The notes beneath the pieces are model-generated. The model worked only from the letters and a program-made list of their open reading frames with translations. It made no database searches and was not told where the DNA came from. Of a stretch of DNA of 7,135 nucleotides, positions 1 to 6,283 are shown one piece after another. The position numbers were made by a program, and so were the translations under genes. Location: positions 1 to 7,135 of the forward strand of contig JAGCSD010000039.1 in assembly GCA_017964345.1 (NCBI GenBank), given 5' to 3'. Each line of letters starts with the position of its first letter. Within the stretch, counting starts at the first letter, position 1. This DNA comes from Clostridia bacterium. GTDB lineage: Bacteria; Bacillota; Clostridia; Christensenellales; QALW01.

Positions 1-240
1 ATGATCGCAAACGAAGCAGGTTGGCTGTTGGATGCGTTCAATGAATACGAGAACGCAAACCATGAAGCATTGGAAGAAGCACGGGAATGCATCCGCAGAA
101 CGAGGAACGGCAAGGTAATGCCGCTGACAAGGTACAAATCCATCCCCATTCCTCCTTATTCACAGCAAACTGCTGATAAAGATTTCAAGTCCGATCAGGA
201 TCAAAATCAAACCGCCCATGATCGACGATGCGCCCGATAG
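1..240 (+). CDS. uncertain reading frame, possibly the 3' end of an antitoxin-like gene
   Basis: This frame is open from the window edge to a TAG at 238-240, so the ATG at base 1 may be internal and the true start may lie outside. The first 40 or so residues look protein-like: an acidic amphipathic helix (EALEEARECIRRTRNGK, residues 23-39) after an aromatic, Asn/Glu-rich stretch. In general character this recalls the C-terminal half of RelB/DinJ-type antitoxins, but I have no diagnostic motif. From about residue 54 the frame runs antisense through the last 81 bases of mntP and becomes Gln/Asp/Lys-rich, which is unlike a natural protein end. The 3' part is therefore probably out-of-gene readthrough, and the gene may be truncated or decayed. 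The opposite strand of 1-142 is also open behind an SD-like AAGGAGG, but it gives a low-complexity Ser/Ala-rich peptide typical of a shadow frame. Confidence 0.3.
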   Translation: MIANEAGWLLDAFNEYENANHEALEEARECIRRTRNGKVMPLTRYKSIPIPPYSQQTADKDFKSDQDQNQTAHDRRCAR

Positions 241-741
241 CTTCATACCGAACAGCCTCCCGAGCAAGACGCCGGCCAAGCAGATAACAAACGTCACCGC
301 CGCAATCGTTCCCGCCGCTGCCAGTGCCGATACGGTGGATAATTCGGCGATCGTGAATCCCACCGACAGCGCGTCAATCGACGTGGCAACGCCTTGCAGA
401 AGCAGTGCGCCGAGCGTCAGCTTGACCTGCGGCGTTTTCGGATCTCGTAATTGCTTCACGCCTTCCCAAATCATTTTGGCGCCTAAAAATCCGAGCAGGG
501 CAAGCGCGATCCAGGGTATGGCGGGCTCAAAAAACGAAAACTGCTCCACCGCCGTATGCACGCACAGCCAGCCGATCATCGGCATCAATGCCTGAAAAAA
601 CGCAAACGTGCCGGCTATGAGCAGTATACGTCGTTTTTTCATGTGCGCATCGGCAAGCCCGTTGGCAAGGGATACCGAAAACGCATCCATGGCAAGTCCC
701 ACGCCGAGCATGGCATGATGAAAGAAAAAGAAAAAATCCAT
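160..741 (-). CDS. mntP: manganese efflux pump MntP
   Basis: This 193-residue polytopic membrane protein of the MntP (DUF204/YebN) family exports Mn2+ from the cytoplasm. The family's duplicated motif is clear: GLAMDAFSVSLANG near residues 15-28 (Asp19) and ATSIDALSVGFT at 119-130 (Asp123). These carry the acidic in-membrane residues needed for transport. GAKMIWEG (87-94) is the conserved stretch after the third helix. Six hydrophobic segments can be drawn, ending in a very hydrophobic last helix (about 175-193). The start at 741 is chosen because AAAGG lies 5 bases upstream and the length matches the family (about 185-195). The frame extends to 846, but that stretch lies inside the riboswitch leader and would add 35 unrelated residues. 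Expression is very likely controlled by the Mn2+ riboswitch immediately upstream. No terminator is visible after the stop. Confidence 0.95.
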   Translation of the reverse strand: MDFFFFFHHAMLGVGLAMDAFSVSLANGLADAHMKKRRILLIAGTFAFFQALMPMIGWLCVHTAVEQFSFFEPAIPWIALALLGFLGAKMIWEGVKQLRDPKTPQVKLTLGALLLQGVATSIDALSVGFTIAELSTVSALAAAGTIAAVTFVICLAGVLLGRLFGMKLSGASSIMGGLILILIGLEIFISSLL

Positions 742-778
742 ACAAGCCTTTCTTTCTAGCGATATATCCGTTGGTACG

Positions 779-822
779 AAAAAAGACTCCATGTAGGGCG
801 TTCCCGTCTTACATTGAGTCTT
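779..822 (-). terminator. riboswitch-controlled intrinsic terminator of mntP
   Basis: Read on the minus strand, AAGACTC (822-816) pairs perfectly with GAGTCTT (789-783). After one A-G mismatch, ATGTA (814-810) pairs with TACAT (795-791), and a small GGG/CCC helix closes the top. A run of six T follows (784-779). The 5' arm reuses the last aptamer bases (GCAAGACTCAATG), so closing the aptamer's P1 helix should prevent this hairpin. That arrangement predicts termination without Mn2+ and readthrough into mntP with Mn2+. Confidence 0.88.
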
Positions 823-901
823 GCAATTTGAAACAAGCCAGGTCAAAGACCATGATGTTGACTTGCTGCGCGCGAAACGCGTGCCTGCTACTCCCTCAAA
901 G
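812..901 (-). ncRNA. yybP-ykoY manganese riboswitch aptamer
   Basis: The minus strand carries the conserved blocks of the yybP-ykoY family in order: GAGGGAGTAGC (897-887), GTCAACATCATGG in the middle, CCTGGC, then GCAAGAC (824-818) closing the structure. P1 is formed by CTTTGAG (901-895) and CTCAATG (818-812), with one mismatch. A variable hairpin, CGCGTTTCGCG, lies between the first two blocks. Members of this family bind Mn2+ and switch on exporters, most often mntP-type genes, which is exactly the downstream gene. The element starts about 10 bases after the predicted transcription start and ends in the terminator at 822-779. Confidence 0.93.
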
Positions 902-917
902 GATATTCAACAATGGT

Positions 918-946
918 ATTGTAACAAAAAACGCCGTGTCTGTCAA
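918..946 (-). promoter_or_regulatory. sigma-A promoter of mntP
   Basis: On the minus strand TTGACA (946-941, perfect -35) is followed by exactly 17 bases and then TACAAT (923-918, five of six -10 matches). The predicted start near 911 leaves about 10 bases before the Mn2+ aptamer. The -35 box overlaps the TGA stop codon (945-943) of the upstream esterase gene, so this promoter sits at the very end of that coding region. Confidence 0.9.
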
Positions 947-2169
947 GTGCGAATTTTGTCTTGCTTGCTCTTGCGGATCAGCGCCGCAGCGGTCACAGCG
1001 GCGGCGGCAAGAATAACGGCGCCGCCGACGATATAGGGAACGAGGTTGATCGTTTCGCCCGTGCTGTCCGGCGAGACGTCGGTCGCGGCGCTGTCCGGCG
1101 CGTCTGTCGGCGCGTCCCCCGGCGTATCAACGATATACGGTTCCAAGGCTTCAAACAGCAGTTCCGCCGCGCGTTCATGCGCCGCCGGCGCAGGGTGCAG
1201 GTTATCGTTTCCGGCAGGGATCTTCCAAGAGTCGGTGTCGATCAGGATATTGCGGTCACTGTTCGCCATCGCAATCGCCGCCGTTACGTTTTCCGTCAGT
1301 CCGCCGATAAACGGCGTCATGACAAAAATCAAAGCTTCCGGATAGGTGTTGTTCAATTTCTTCAAAAATGAGTAAAGCGCGATTGTAACGCGTGTCGAGT
1401 CAAGATTGCGATCATTCGTTCCGAGATTGATAACAAGATAATCCGGTATGAAACTCTCCGTATCCCACGCGCTCACGGCAGCGTTCGCCGTTTCAGCAGT
1501 TGCGCCGTCGGCAGAAGAAACGTATTCTCTTTCTTTGAAATAGCGTTCCGGCATGGTCAGCGGATCGGGACTGCCGGCTCTGGCAATTCCAATGCCGCCG
1601 TAAGCAATCGTATGGAATTGCATTCCGTATGTTTGCATCAGTTTGCGTCCGAGCAAAAAAGCGTATGAATTCCGGTACGAATTGGCGCCGAAACGACCTG
1701 CGTCGTTCGTATTGACATATCCTTCGGTGATCGAGTCACCGATAAATTCCACGATTTTGCCTTTTTGCGTCGGCAAAACGATTGCGCCCGCATCAAGCAT
1801 AAAACCGCCGATCACCGGGAAATCACACTGACCGTCGGAATACAGTTCCAGCGTATGCTCGCCGTTCTCCAGTTGTTTATAAAGAACGCTGTTTTTTGAG
1901 AGCGTTTTTTTCTTGACTTCGCCCCCGTCAACGGCAATAAGCGTATTGCCGGAGCATTTGCCGAAAAGCCGAATGCCCGTACCGGTAAAGCGCAAGATCA
2001 ATCCGCACTCGAACGAACCGTGCATCATACCGTCGTCTTCTTTCCTCCACCGCCCCATATACACGATGGCTTCATCATCGACCGCAATATTCACTTCTTT
2101 ATCCTCCGCCAAAACCGTCAACGGAACCAGAGAGATCAGCACCGCCAGCATTATGACTGTAAATTTCAT
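943..2169 (-). CDS. secreted, membrane-anchored SGNH hydrolase (CE2-like esterase)
   Basis: This 408-residue protein probably deacetylates carbohydrate at the outer cell surface. A signal peptide (basic Lys2, hydrophobic 3-20, likely cut after VLA at 21) leads into a beta-rich N-terminal domain (about 30-135: YMGRW, RFTGTGIRLFG, VDGGE) like that of carbohydrate esterase family 2. The SGNH domain follows with block I FIGDSITEG (nucleophile Ser146), the Gly of block II (AYGGIG, 189-194), block III NLGTND (248-253), and block V DNLH (Asp322, His325). A linker rich in Asp, Pro, Thr and Ser (348-372) precedes one hydrophobic helix (about 376-398) and a basic tail, which suggests C-terminal anchoring in the membrane without a sortase motif. 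The start at 2169 has GGGGAG six bases upstream and places the signal peptide at the N-terminus; the frame's extension to 2247 covers the promoter. No terminator is seen before the mntP promoter. The substrate is inferred from the fold only. Confidence 0.88.
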   Translation of the reverse strand: MKFTVIMLAVLISLVPLTVLAEDKEVNIAVDDEAIVYMGRWRKEDDGMMHGSFECGLILRFTGTGIRLFGKCSGNTLIAVDGGEVKKKTLSKNSVLYKQLENGEHTLELYSDGQCDFPVIGGFMLDAGAIVLPTQKGKIVEFIGDSITEGYVNTNDAGRFGANSYRNSYAFLLGRKLMQTYGMQFHTIAYGGIGIARAGSPDPLTMPERYFKEREYVSSADGATAETANAAVSAWDTESFIPDYLVINLGTNDRNLDSTRVTIALYSFLKKLNNTYPEALIFVMTPFIGGLTENVTAAIAMANSDRNILIDTDSWKIPAGNDNLHPAPAAHERAAELLFEALEPYIVDTPGDAPTDAPDSAATDVSPDSTGETINLVPYIVGGAVILAAAAVTAAALIRKSKQDKIRT

Positions 2170-2193
2170 TTTTCTCTCCCCTTTTACCGTTTT

Positions 2194-2222
2194 ATTGTAC
2201 CACTCGGCGTTCCATTTTGCAA
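2194..2222 (-). promoter_or_regulatory. probable promoter of the esterase gene
   Basis: The minus strand shows TTGCAA (2222-2217), a 17-base spacer and TACAAT (2199-2194). The -10 is close to consensus and the -35 matches four of six. It lies about 25 bases before the gene's start and faces away from the fhs promoter. Confidence 0.65.
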
Positions 2223-2251
2223 TCATAAAATAGTAAGCTTCGTGCACTTCC

Positions 2252-2279
2252 TTGACAAATAATGCATTTTTGATATAAT
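2252..2279 (+). promoter_or_regulatory. sigma-A promoter of fhs
   Basis: TTGACA (2252-2257) and TATAAT (2274-2279) are both perfect consensus hexamers separated by 16 bases. Transcription should begin near 2286, giving a leader of roughly 30 bases with no room for a riboswitch. The strength suggests high constitutive expression. Confidence 0.9.
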
Positions 2280-2318
2280 ACTCTACTGTACAAAATGATA
2301 AAACACGGGAGAAACAAC

Positions 2319-3989
2319 ATGAAAAGCGACATCGAAATTGCGCAAAGCTGCCCGCTCAAACCGATCGGTGAGATCGCCGCGGCGGCAGGCATTGAAGAAG
2401 TTTATTGGGAGCCGTACGGGCGTTATAAAGCGAAAGTCGATCCGCGTCTGATCGCAGAGAGCAGCCGGAAGGACGGGAAGCTGATCCTGGTGACCGCCAT
2501 CACCCCCACGCCGGCAGGCGAAGGCAAAACGACCATGACCATCGGACTGGCGGACGGACTCAAACGCATCGGCAAGCGCGTGACAGTCGCCCTGCGGGAA
2601 CCGTCGCTCGGTCCGGTATTCGGCATCAAGGGCGGCGCGGCAGGCGGCGGATATGCGCAGGTCGCCCCCATGGAAGACATCAATTTGCACTTTACCGGTG
2701 ATTTCCATGCAATCGGCGCGGCGAACAATCTGCTGGCGGCAATGCTCGACAACCATATCCAGCAGGGCAACGCTCTGAACATCGATGTGCGCCGCATCAC
2801 ATGGAAACGCTGCGTCGACATGAATGACAGGCAACTGCGTTCCATCGTAAACGGTCTGGGCGGAAAAGCGAGCGGCGTACCGCGCGAGGACGGTTTCGAC
2901 ATCACTGCGGCGTCGGAGATCATGGCGATTTTCTGTCTTGCTTCCTCGCTTGCGGACTTAAAAGAACGCCTTGCGCGTATTGTGGTCGCCTACACGTTTG
3001 ACGGTACGCCCGTCACCGCGGGCGATCTCAAAGCGGTGGGCGCCATGGCGGCGCTTTTGAAAGACGCGATCAAACCCAACCTTGTACAAACGCTTGAAGG
3101 AACGCCGGCGTTTGTTCACGGCGGTCCGTTTGCCAACATCGCGCACGGGTGCAACTCCGTCATGGCGACGCGTATGGCGCTGAAACTGGCTGATTACACC
3201 GTTACCGAGGCAGGCTTCGGCGCGGATCTCGGCGCGGAGAAGTTTTTGGACATCAAATGCCGCATGGCGCACTTAGTGCCGTCCGCCGTCGTGGTGGTGG
3301 CAACGGTACGCGCGCTGAAAATGCACGGCGGACTCGCTAAAAACGAGTTGTCGCAGGAAGACCTTGCGGCGCTGGAACGCGGCATTCCGAACCTTTTGCG
3401 TCACGTTTCCAATATAAAAAACGTCTATCGCTTGCCCTGCGTGGTCGCGCTCAACCGCTTTCCCGCCGATACAGACAGCGAAGTCGAGTTCATCATAAAA
3501 AAATGCCGTGAGCTGAACGTCAACACCGTGCTGTCCACCGTGTGGACGGACGGCGGCAAAGGCGGCGAGGATCTTGCTCGTGAAGTGGTACGTCTGTGCG
3601 AAGAAAAAAAAGGTGATTTCTCCTTCTCGTATGAACTGAATCGCACGATCGAAGAAAAAATTGAATCGGTTGTCAAGCGGATTTACGGCGGCGACGGTAT
3701 TTCAATCCTGCCCGCGGCAAAAAAGCAGATCGACGAACTGACGAAACTCGGGTTCGGCGCTCTGCCCGTCTGCATCGCCAAAACGCAGTACAGCTTTTCC
3801 GATGATCCCGCTCTGCTCGGCGCACCGGAGCATTTCACGGTCACGGTGCGGACCGTCAAAGTATCCGCGGGAGCCGGATTTTTAGTCGTATTGACAGGCG
3901 ATATTCTGACGATGCCCGGCTTGCCGAAATCTCCCGCGGCAGAGCGCATCGATGTGGACGAAAACGGTGTCATCTCCGGGTTATTTTAA
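2319..3989 (+). CDS. fhs: formate-tetrahydrofolate ligase
   Basis: This cytoplasmic enzyme makes 10-formyltetrahydrofolate from formate, THF and ATP. It feeds purine and formyl-Met-tRNA synthesis and is the entry step of the methyl branch of the Wood-Ljungdahl pathway in acetogens. The 556 residues match the usual family length. Signatures are the P-loop [11 protein letters not shown] (62-72), the conserved [19 protein letters not shown] (93-111), the folate-domain stretch around [17 protein letters not shown] (125-141), and the family ending [19 protein letters not shown]. The start at 2319 is preferred because GGGAG (2307-2311) lies 7 bases upstream and the product then opens with the family-typical MKSDIEIAQ. 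An in-frame ATG at 2295 has no SD and would add eight residues. It is likely co-transcribed with the reductase gene 29 bases downstream. Presence of fhs alone does not prove acetogenesis, and no other Wood-Ljungdahl gene is in the window. Confidence 0.98.
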   Translation: MKSDIEIAQSCPLKPIGEIAAAAGIEEVYWEPYGRYKAKVDPRLIAESSRKDGKLILVTAITPTPAGEGKTTMTIGLADGLKRIGKRVTVALREPSLGPVFGIKGGAAGGGYAQVAPMEDINLHFTGDFHAIGAANNLLAAMLDNHIQQGNALNIDVRRITWKRCVDMNDRQLRSIVNGLGGKASGVPREDGFDITAASEIMAIFCLASSLADLKERLARIVVAYTFDGTPVTAGDLKAVGAMAALLKDAIKPNLVQTLEGTPAFVHGGPFANIAHGCNSVMATRMALKLADYTVTEAGFGADLGAEKFLDIKCRMAHLVPSAVVVVATVRALKMHGGLAKNELSQEDLAALERGIPNLLRHVSNIKNVYRLPCVVALNRFPADTDSEVEFIIKKCRELNVNTVLSTVWTDGGKGGEDLAREVVRLCEEKKGDFSFSYELNRTIEEKIESVVKRIYGGDGISILPAAKKQIDELTKLGFGALPVCIAKTQYSFSDDPALLGAPEHFTVTVRTVKVSAGAGFLVVLTGDILTMPGLPKSPAAERIDVDENGVISGLF

Positions 3990-4018
3990 GAAAACCGCCG
4001 CAAGGAGGAATGGACAGG

Positions 4019-4465
4019 ATGCCCGATTACGGTTTTTTGAGTCAACAACTAAACGCCCTGTGTGACGGCGTGAACGAGCCGATCAGTCTGCTTGCCAACG
4101 CTTCGGCGCTGCTGTATAATACGCTTGAGAACGTCAACTGGGCGGGGTTTTATCTTCTGCGCGGACAAACGCTTCTGCTCGGTCCCTTCCAAGGCAAGCC
4201 CGCCTGCGTGTGCATCGAGGCAGGCAAGGGCGTGTGCGGAACGGCGATTGCACGCGGGAAAACCATGCGCGTGGACGACGTGCATACCTTTCCCGGGCAT
4301 ATCGCCTGTGATGAAGCCTCCCGCTCCGAATTGGTGATCCCTTTAAGAAAGGACGGCGCATTATACGGTGTTCTGGATATCGACAGTCCGCTTCCCGCAC
4401 GGTTTTCCGAACAGGATCAAGCCGGATTAGAGAAGTTCGCCCGTATATTGGACTCTTATCTGTAA
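4019..4465 (+). CDS. msrC: free methionine-(R)-sulfoxide reductase (GAF-domain fRMsr)
   Basis: This 148-residue protein consists of a single GAF domain of the YebR/fRMsr family, which reduces free L-methionine-(R)-sulfoxide to methionine with thioredoxin as donor. The family's three redox cysteines are all present: Cys63 in KPACVCI, Cys73 in GVCGTA and Cys97 in HIACDEAS. NVNWAGFYL (38-46), GPFQGKPAC (55-63) and VLDIDS (118-123) are further family signatures. One additional cysteine, Cys65, is not part of the known triad. The SD AAGGAGG (4002-4008) is only one base from an ATG at 4010 but ten bases from the in-frame ATG at 4019. I chose 4019, giving a product three residues shorter than the alternative. 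The gene follows fhs closely and is closed by a terminator, so an fhs-msrC operon is likely. Confidence 0.95.
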   Translation: MPDYGFLSQQLNALCDGVNEPISLLANASALLYNTLENVNWAGFYLLRGQTLLLGPFQGKPACVCIEAGKGVCGTAIARGKTMRVDDVHTFPGHIACDEASRSELVIPLRKDGALYGVLDIDSPLPARFSEQDQAGLEKFARILDSYL

Positions 4466-4482
4466 AGCACCCCCTTTATGCG

Positions 4483-4507
4483 AAAACCCGCCAAACGGCG
4501 GGTTTTT
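4483..4507. terminator. intrinsic terminator between convergent msrC and aminotransferase genes
   Basis: AAAACCCGCC (4483-4492) pairs perfectly with GGCGGGTTTT (4497-4506) around an AAAC loop, and the T run extends to 4507. It sits 17 bases after the msrC stop. On the minus strand the same hairpin ends in four T and lies about 27 bases beyond the aminotransferase stop, so it can serve both genes, though more strongly the plus strand. Confidence 0.92.
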
Positions 4508-4532
4508 CTGTTTCTCAAGTTGTTCGGAAATC

Positions 4533-5702
4533 TCACCCTTGTAATATTCCGCTTTTATCGACGGCGTCCACGACCTCGCATAGGGTTTCAGGCGGTAAAA
4601 CGAGCGCAAAGCGGATATATCCTTCCCCGTGCGGACCGAACGCCCTGCCCGGCGTGCCCATCACGCCTGCCCGGTCGACCAAAGCGGTCCAAAACTCCAT
4701 ACTGCTCGCAAACGCGGGCGGGATCGGTGCCCACACGAACATCGTACCCGCGGAGTCCGGCACGTTCCACCCGATGCGCCTGAAGCCGCCGCACAGGGCA
4801 TCGCGCCGCGCCTGATAAGCGGCGCACTGGGCTTTGACGACGCTTCTGTCGGTTTTCAGCGCCGCGATCGCCGCCTGCTGGAGAGGCGAAAACATTCCGA
4901 AATCATATTGCGAACGAATCTTTTTCAGCGCCGCCACGATTTCGGAGTTTCCGAGGCAGAAAGAGATCCGCGCGCCGGTCGTATTAAAGGATTTGGAAAG
5001 CGAAAAGAACTCCGCGCCGACTTCGGACGCGTCCGGAACGGAGAGGAACGAAAAGCCCTCCCGTCCGTCGAAGACGATGTCGCTGTACGCGTTGTCATTG
5101 ATAAGATAGAACCCGTACTTTTTGGCGGCGGGGATCAGTGATTCATATAACGACCGAGGCGCAACCGCGCCGCACGGATTGGACGGATAAGAAAGAAGCA
5201 TATATTTGGCGCGCTCCAGCACATCTTCGGGGATGTCACTCAAAACGGGCAGGAACGCGTTTTCCTTTTTCAAAGGATAATAATATACGTCCGCTCCGCC
5301 TAAAAACGCGCCCGCCTCAAAGACGGGATAACCCGGATCGGGCAGAAGCACCACGTCGCCCGGATCGCACAAAGCAAGCCCTAAATGACCGATGCCATCC
5401 TGTGAACCGTTGACCGAGGCGATACACGACGTCGGCACGCTGACGCCGTAACGGGAACGGTAATACTCCGAAACCGCCTCTAACATGGCGGGCGAATCCA
5501 CAAGGGAGTATTTGAATTGTTCCGGATCCATCGCCGCTTCGCTGACGGCGCGGCGGATCGGTTCCGCCACGGGAAAGTCGGGCGTTCCGACATACAAATT
5601 GTATAGTTTTCTGCCCTGTGCGAGCAGTTCATTGCGCTTTTCCGTCAGTGCGGCGAATATGCCGGTTTCAAAGTGATCCAGCCGACTCGACAGCTTCTTC
5701 AT
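4533..5702 (-). CDS. PLP-dependent aminotransferase, LL-diaminopimelate aminotransferase-like
   Basis: This 389-residue fold-type I (class I/II) aminotransferase is cytoplasmic. PLP-site residues are visible: the Schiff-base Lys237 in SLSKSFNTTGAR, Asn175 in YPSNPCGA, Asp203 and Tyr206 in NDNAYSDI, and the substrate-carboxylate Arg364 in GYIRFAL. Stretches such as NGSQDGIGHL (98-107) and PDPGYPVFEAG (121-131) resemble the DapL group, which makes LL-diaminopimelate from tetrahydrodipicolinate for lysine and peptidoglycan. However, no lysine-pathway gene is nearby, and related enzymes act on other amino acids, so the substrate is left open. The usual NPTGA motif reads NPCGA here. The start at 5702 has AGAAGG 10 bases upstream, a rather long spacing, but the N-terminus and length fit the family. 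It is a single gene with its own promoter, converging on msrC. Confidence 0.9.
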   Translation of the reverse strand: MKKLSSRLDHFETGIFAALTEKRNELLAQGRKLYNLYVGTPDFPVAEPIRRAVSEAAMDPEQFKYSLVDSPAMLEAVSEYYRSRYGVSVPTSCIASVNGSQDGIGHLGLALCDPGDVVLLPDPGYPVFEAGAFLGGADVYYYPLKKENAFLPVLSDIPEDVLERAKYMLLSYPSNPCGAVAPRSLYESLIPAAKKYGFYLINDNAYSDIVFDGREGFSFLSVPDASEVGAEFFSLSKSFNTTGARISFCLGNSEIVAALKKIRSQYDFGMFSPLQQAAIAALKTDRSVVKAQCAAYQARRDALCGGFRRIGWNVPDSAGTMFVWAPIPPAFASSMEFWTALVDRAGVMGTPGRAFGPHGEGYIRFALVLPPETLCEVVDAVDKSGILQG

Positions 5703-5735
5703 TCTTTTAATGCCTTCTTTTTTCAGGATGTCAAC

Positions 5736-5764
5736 AGTATAGCACAGACGCGGCGTTTCGTCAA
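5736..5764 (-). promoter_or_regulatory. promoter of the aminotransferase gene
   Basis: The minus strand has TTGACG (5764-5759), a 17-base spacer and TATACT (5741-5736), preceded by TGC, which makes an extended -10. The predicted start near 5729 gives a leader of about 27 bases. No operator or riboswitch is apparent between it and the start codon. Confidence 0.85.
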
Positions 5765-5791
5765 ACAGCCGCCGACGGCAAAGACGAAAAG

Positions 5792-5800
5792 TGATATATT
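5792..5800 (+). promoter_or_regulatory. possible extended -10 promoter for the small plus-strand frame
   Basis: TGATATATT forms an extended -10 (TGn followed by TATATT), but no good -35 hexamer lies at the expected distance. It is positioned about 37 bases before the small reading frame at 5837. This is a weak prediction. Confidence 0.3.
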
Positions 5801-5836
5801 ACATCTGACGCGCAGCGGCGTGGGACTTCGCCATTT

Positions 5837-6034
5837 ATGCGATTGGGCACTGTTCACGGCAAATACCCCGTTTTCCTGCCCATAGGATTGCTGATGTACG
5901 TCATACGCACGGTCTTTCGACTGGCAACCGGACGGACGCGTCTGGGCAATCTGAAAAAAGATAAGCAAAACGTCGACCGCCGCGCGGCGCTGTTTGAAAA
6001 GCTGGATTTGTGGAAAAAAGAAGACGACGCATGA
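5837..6034 (+). CDS. small hypothetical protein or 3' remnant of a larger gene
   Basis: This 65-codon frame is not recognised. It begins with about 12 residues of mixed character, then a hydrophobic segment (LPIGLLMYVIRTVFRLATG, residues 14-32) that could sit in or on the membrane, then a strongly basic and acidic tail (KKDKQNV, RRAALFEKLDLWKKEDD). Codon choice resembles the neighbouring real genes and the frame ends inside a terminator hairpin, both of which favour a true coding end. Against a complete gene, there is no convincing SD before the ATG at 5837 (GGGA lies 11 bases away). The frame is closed by a TGA at 5792-5794, and a hydrophobic stretch plus charged tail looks like the C-terminus of a longer membrane-associated protein. 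An internal ATG at 5894 is another possible start. It may therefore be a degraded gene whose 5' part was lost beside the aminotransferase promoter. Confidence 0.4.
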   Translation: MRLGTVHGKYPVFLPIGLLMYVIRTVFRLATGRTRLGNLKKDKQNVDRRAALFEKLDLWKKEDDA

Positions 6035-6052
6035 TACCGTGCGTCGTCTTTT
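6014..6052. terminator. two-way intrinsic terminator between the small frame and copA
   Basis: AAGACGACGCA (6021-6031) pairs perfectly over 11 bases with TGCGTCGTCTT (6040-6050) around an 8-base loop. The plus strand ends in TTTT and a further T-rich stretch. The minus strand ends in a six-T run (6019-6014). It lies about 20 bases beyond the copA stop and closes both converging units. The TGA stop of the small plus-strand frame (6032-6034) is in the loop. Confidence 0.88.
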
Positions 6053-6073
6053 GCTTTTGGCAGATCGCCCGCT

Positions 6074-6283
6074 CTACCGGATGCCCGTGACCGTATATTC
6101 CTGCGCTTCAACTGCCGCTTTGAGCGTTTCGTCCGCGACGGGCGCTGTCAGCTCCACCGTCGCCGTGCCGGCAGCGTGATCCGCCCGTGCGCTCTTGACG
6201 CCCGCAAGCGCCTCCAATGCTTTCTGCACACGCGCCTCACAATGCGTACACATCATGCCTTCTACCTGCAAAATCTTCGTCAT
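6074..6283 (-). CDS. possible internally initiated CopZ-like copper chaperone
   Basis: Within the copA frame, the ATG at 6283 begins a 69-residue stretch that is a complete HMA domain: MTKILQVEGMMCTHCEARV at its start, Cys12 and Cys15 as copper ligands, and a C-terminal EYTVTGIR. The length is that of a typical stand-alone CopZ. A good SD (AGGGAG, 6297-6292) lies 8 bases upstream. Translation from here would yield a free Cu+ chaperone in addition to the domain fused to the pump. Equally, this may be a relic of a copA-copZ gene fusion that is no longer used as a start. The coding evidence is certain; independent initiation is inference. Confidence 0.4.
   Translation of the reverse strand: MTKILQVEGMMCTHCEARVQKALEALAGVKSARADHAAGTATVELTAPVADETLKAAVEAQEYTVTGIR

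Noticed and set aside
1..142. Minus-strand frame directly after mntP, preceded by AAGGAGG
   Set aside because: The SD is good, but the product is a Ser/Ala-rich, motif-free peptide that mirrors a charged helix on the other strand, so it is more likely a chance frame. It remains open at the window edge.
742..846. N-terminal extension of MntP by 35 residues
   Set aside because: The bases belong to the riboswitch and its terminator, the added residues do not resemble the family, and a proper SD precedes the ATG at 741.
961..1371. Plus-strand frame of 136 residues opposite the esterase
   Set aside because: It is extremely Arg-rich, the usual look of the antisense of a GC-rich gene. The minus strand carries clear SGNH motifs.
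2170..2247. N-terminal extension of the esterase by 26 residues
   Set aside because: It spans the gene's own promoter and would bury a clear signal peptide; the ATG at 2169 has a strong SD.
2283..2923. Minus-strand frames opposite fhs
   Set aside because: They are antisense shadows of a highly conserved enzyme, with no SD or recognisable domain.
4629..5141. Plus-strand frame of 170 residues opposite the aminotransferase
   Set aside because: Arg-rich antisense shadow; the minus-strand frame has all PLP-site motifs.
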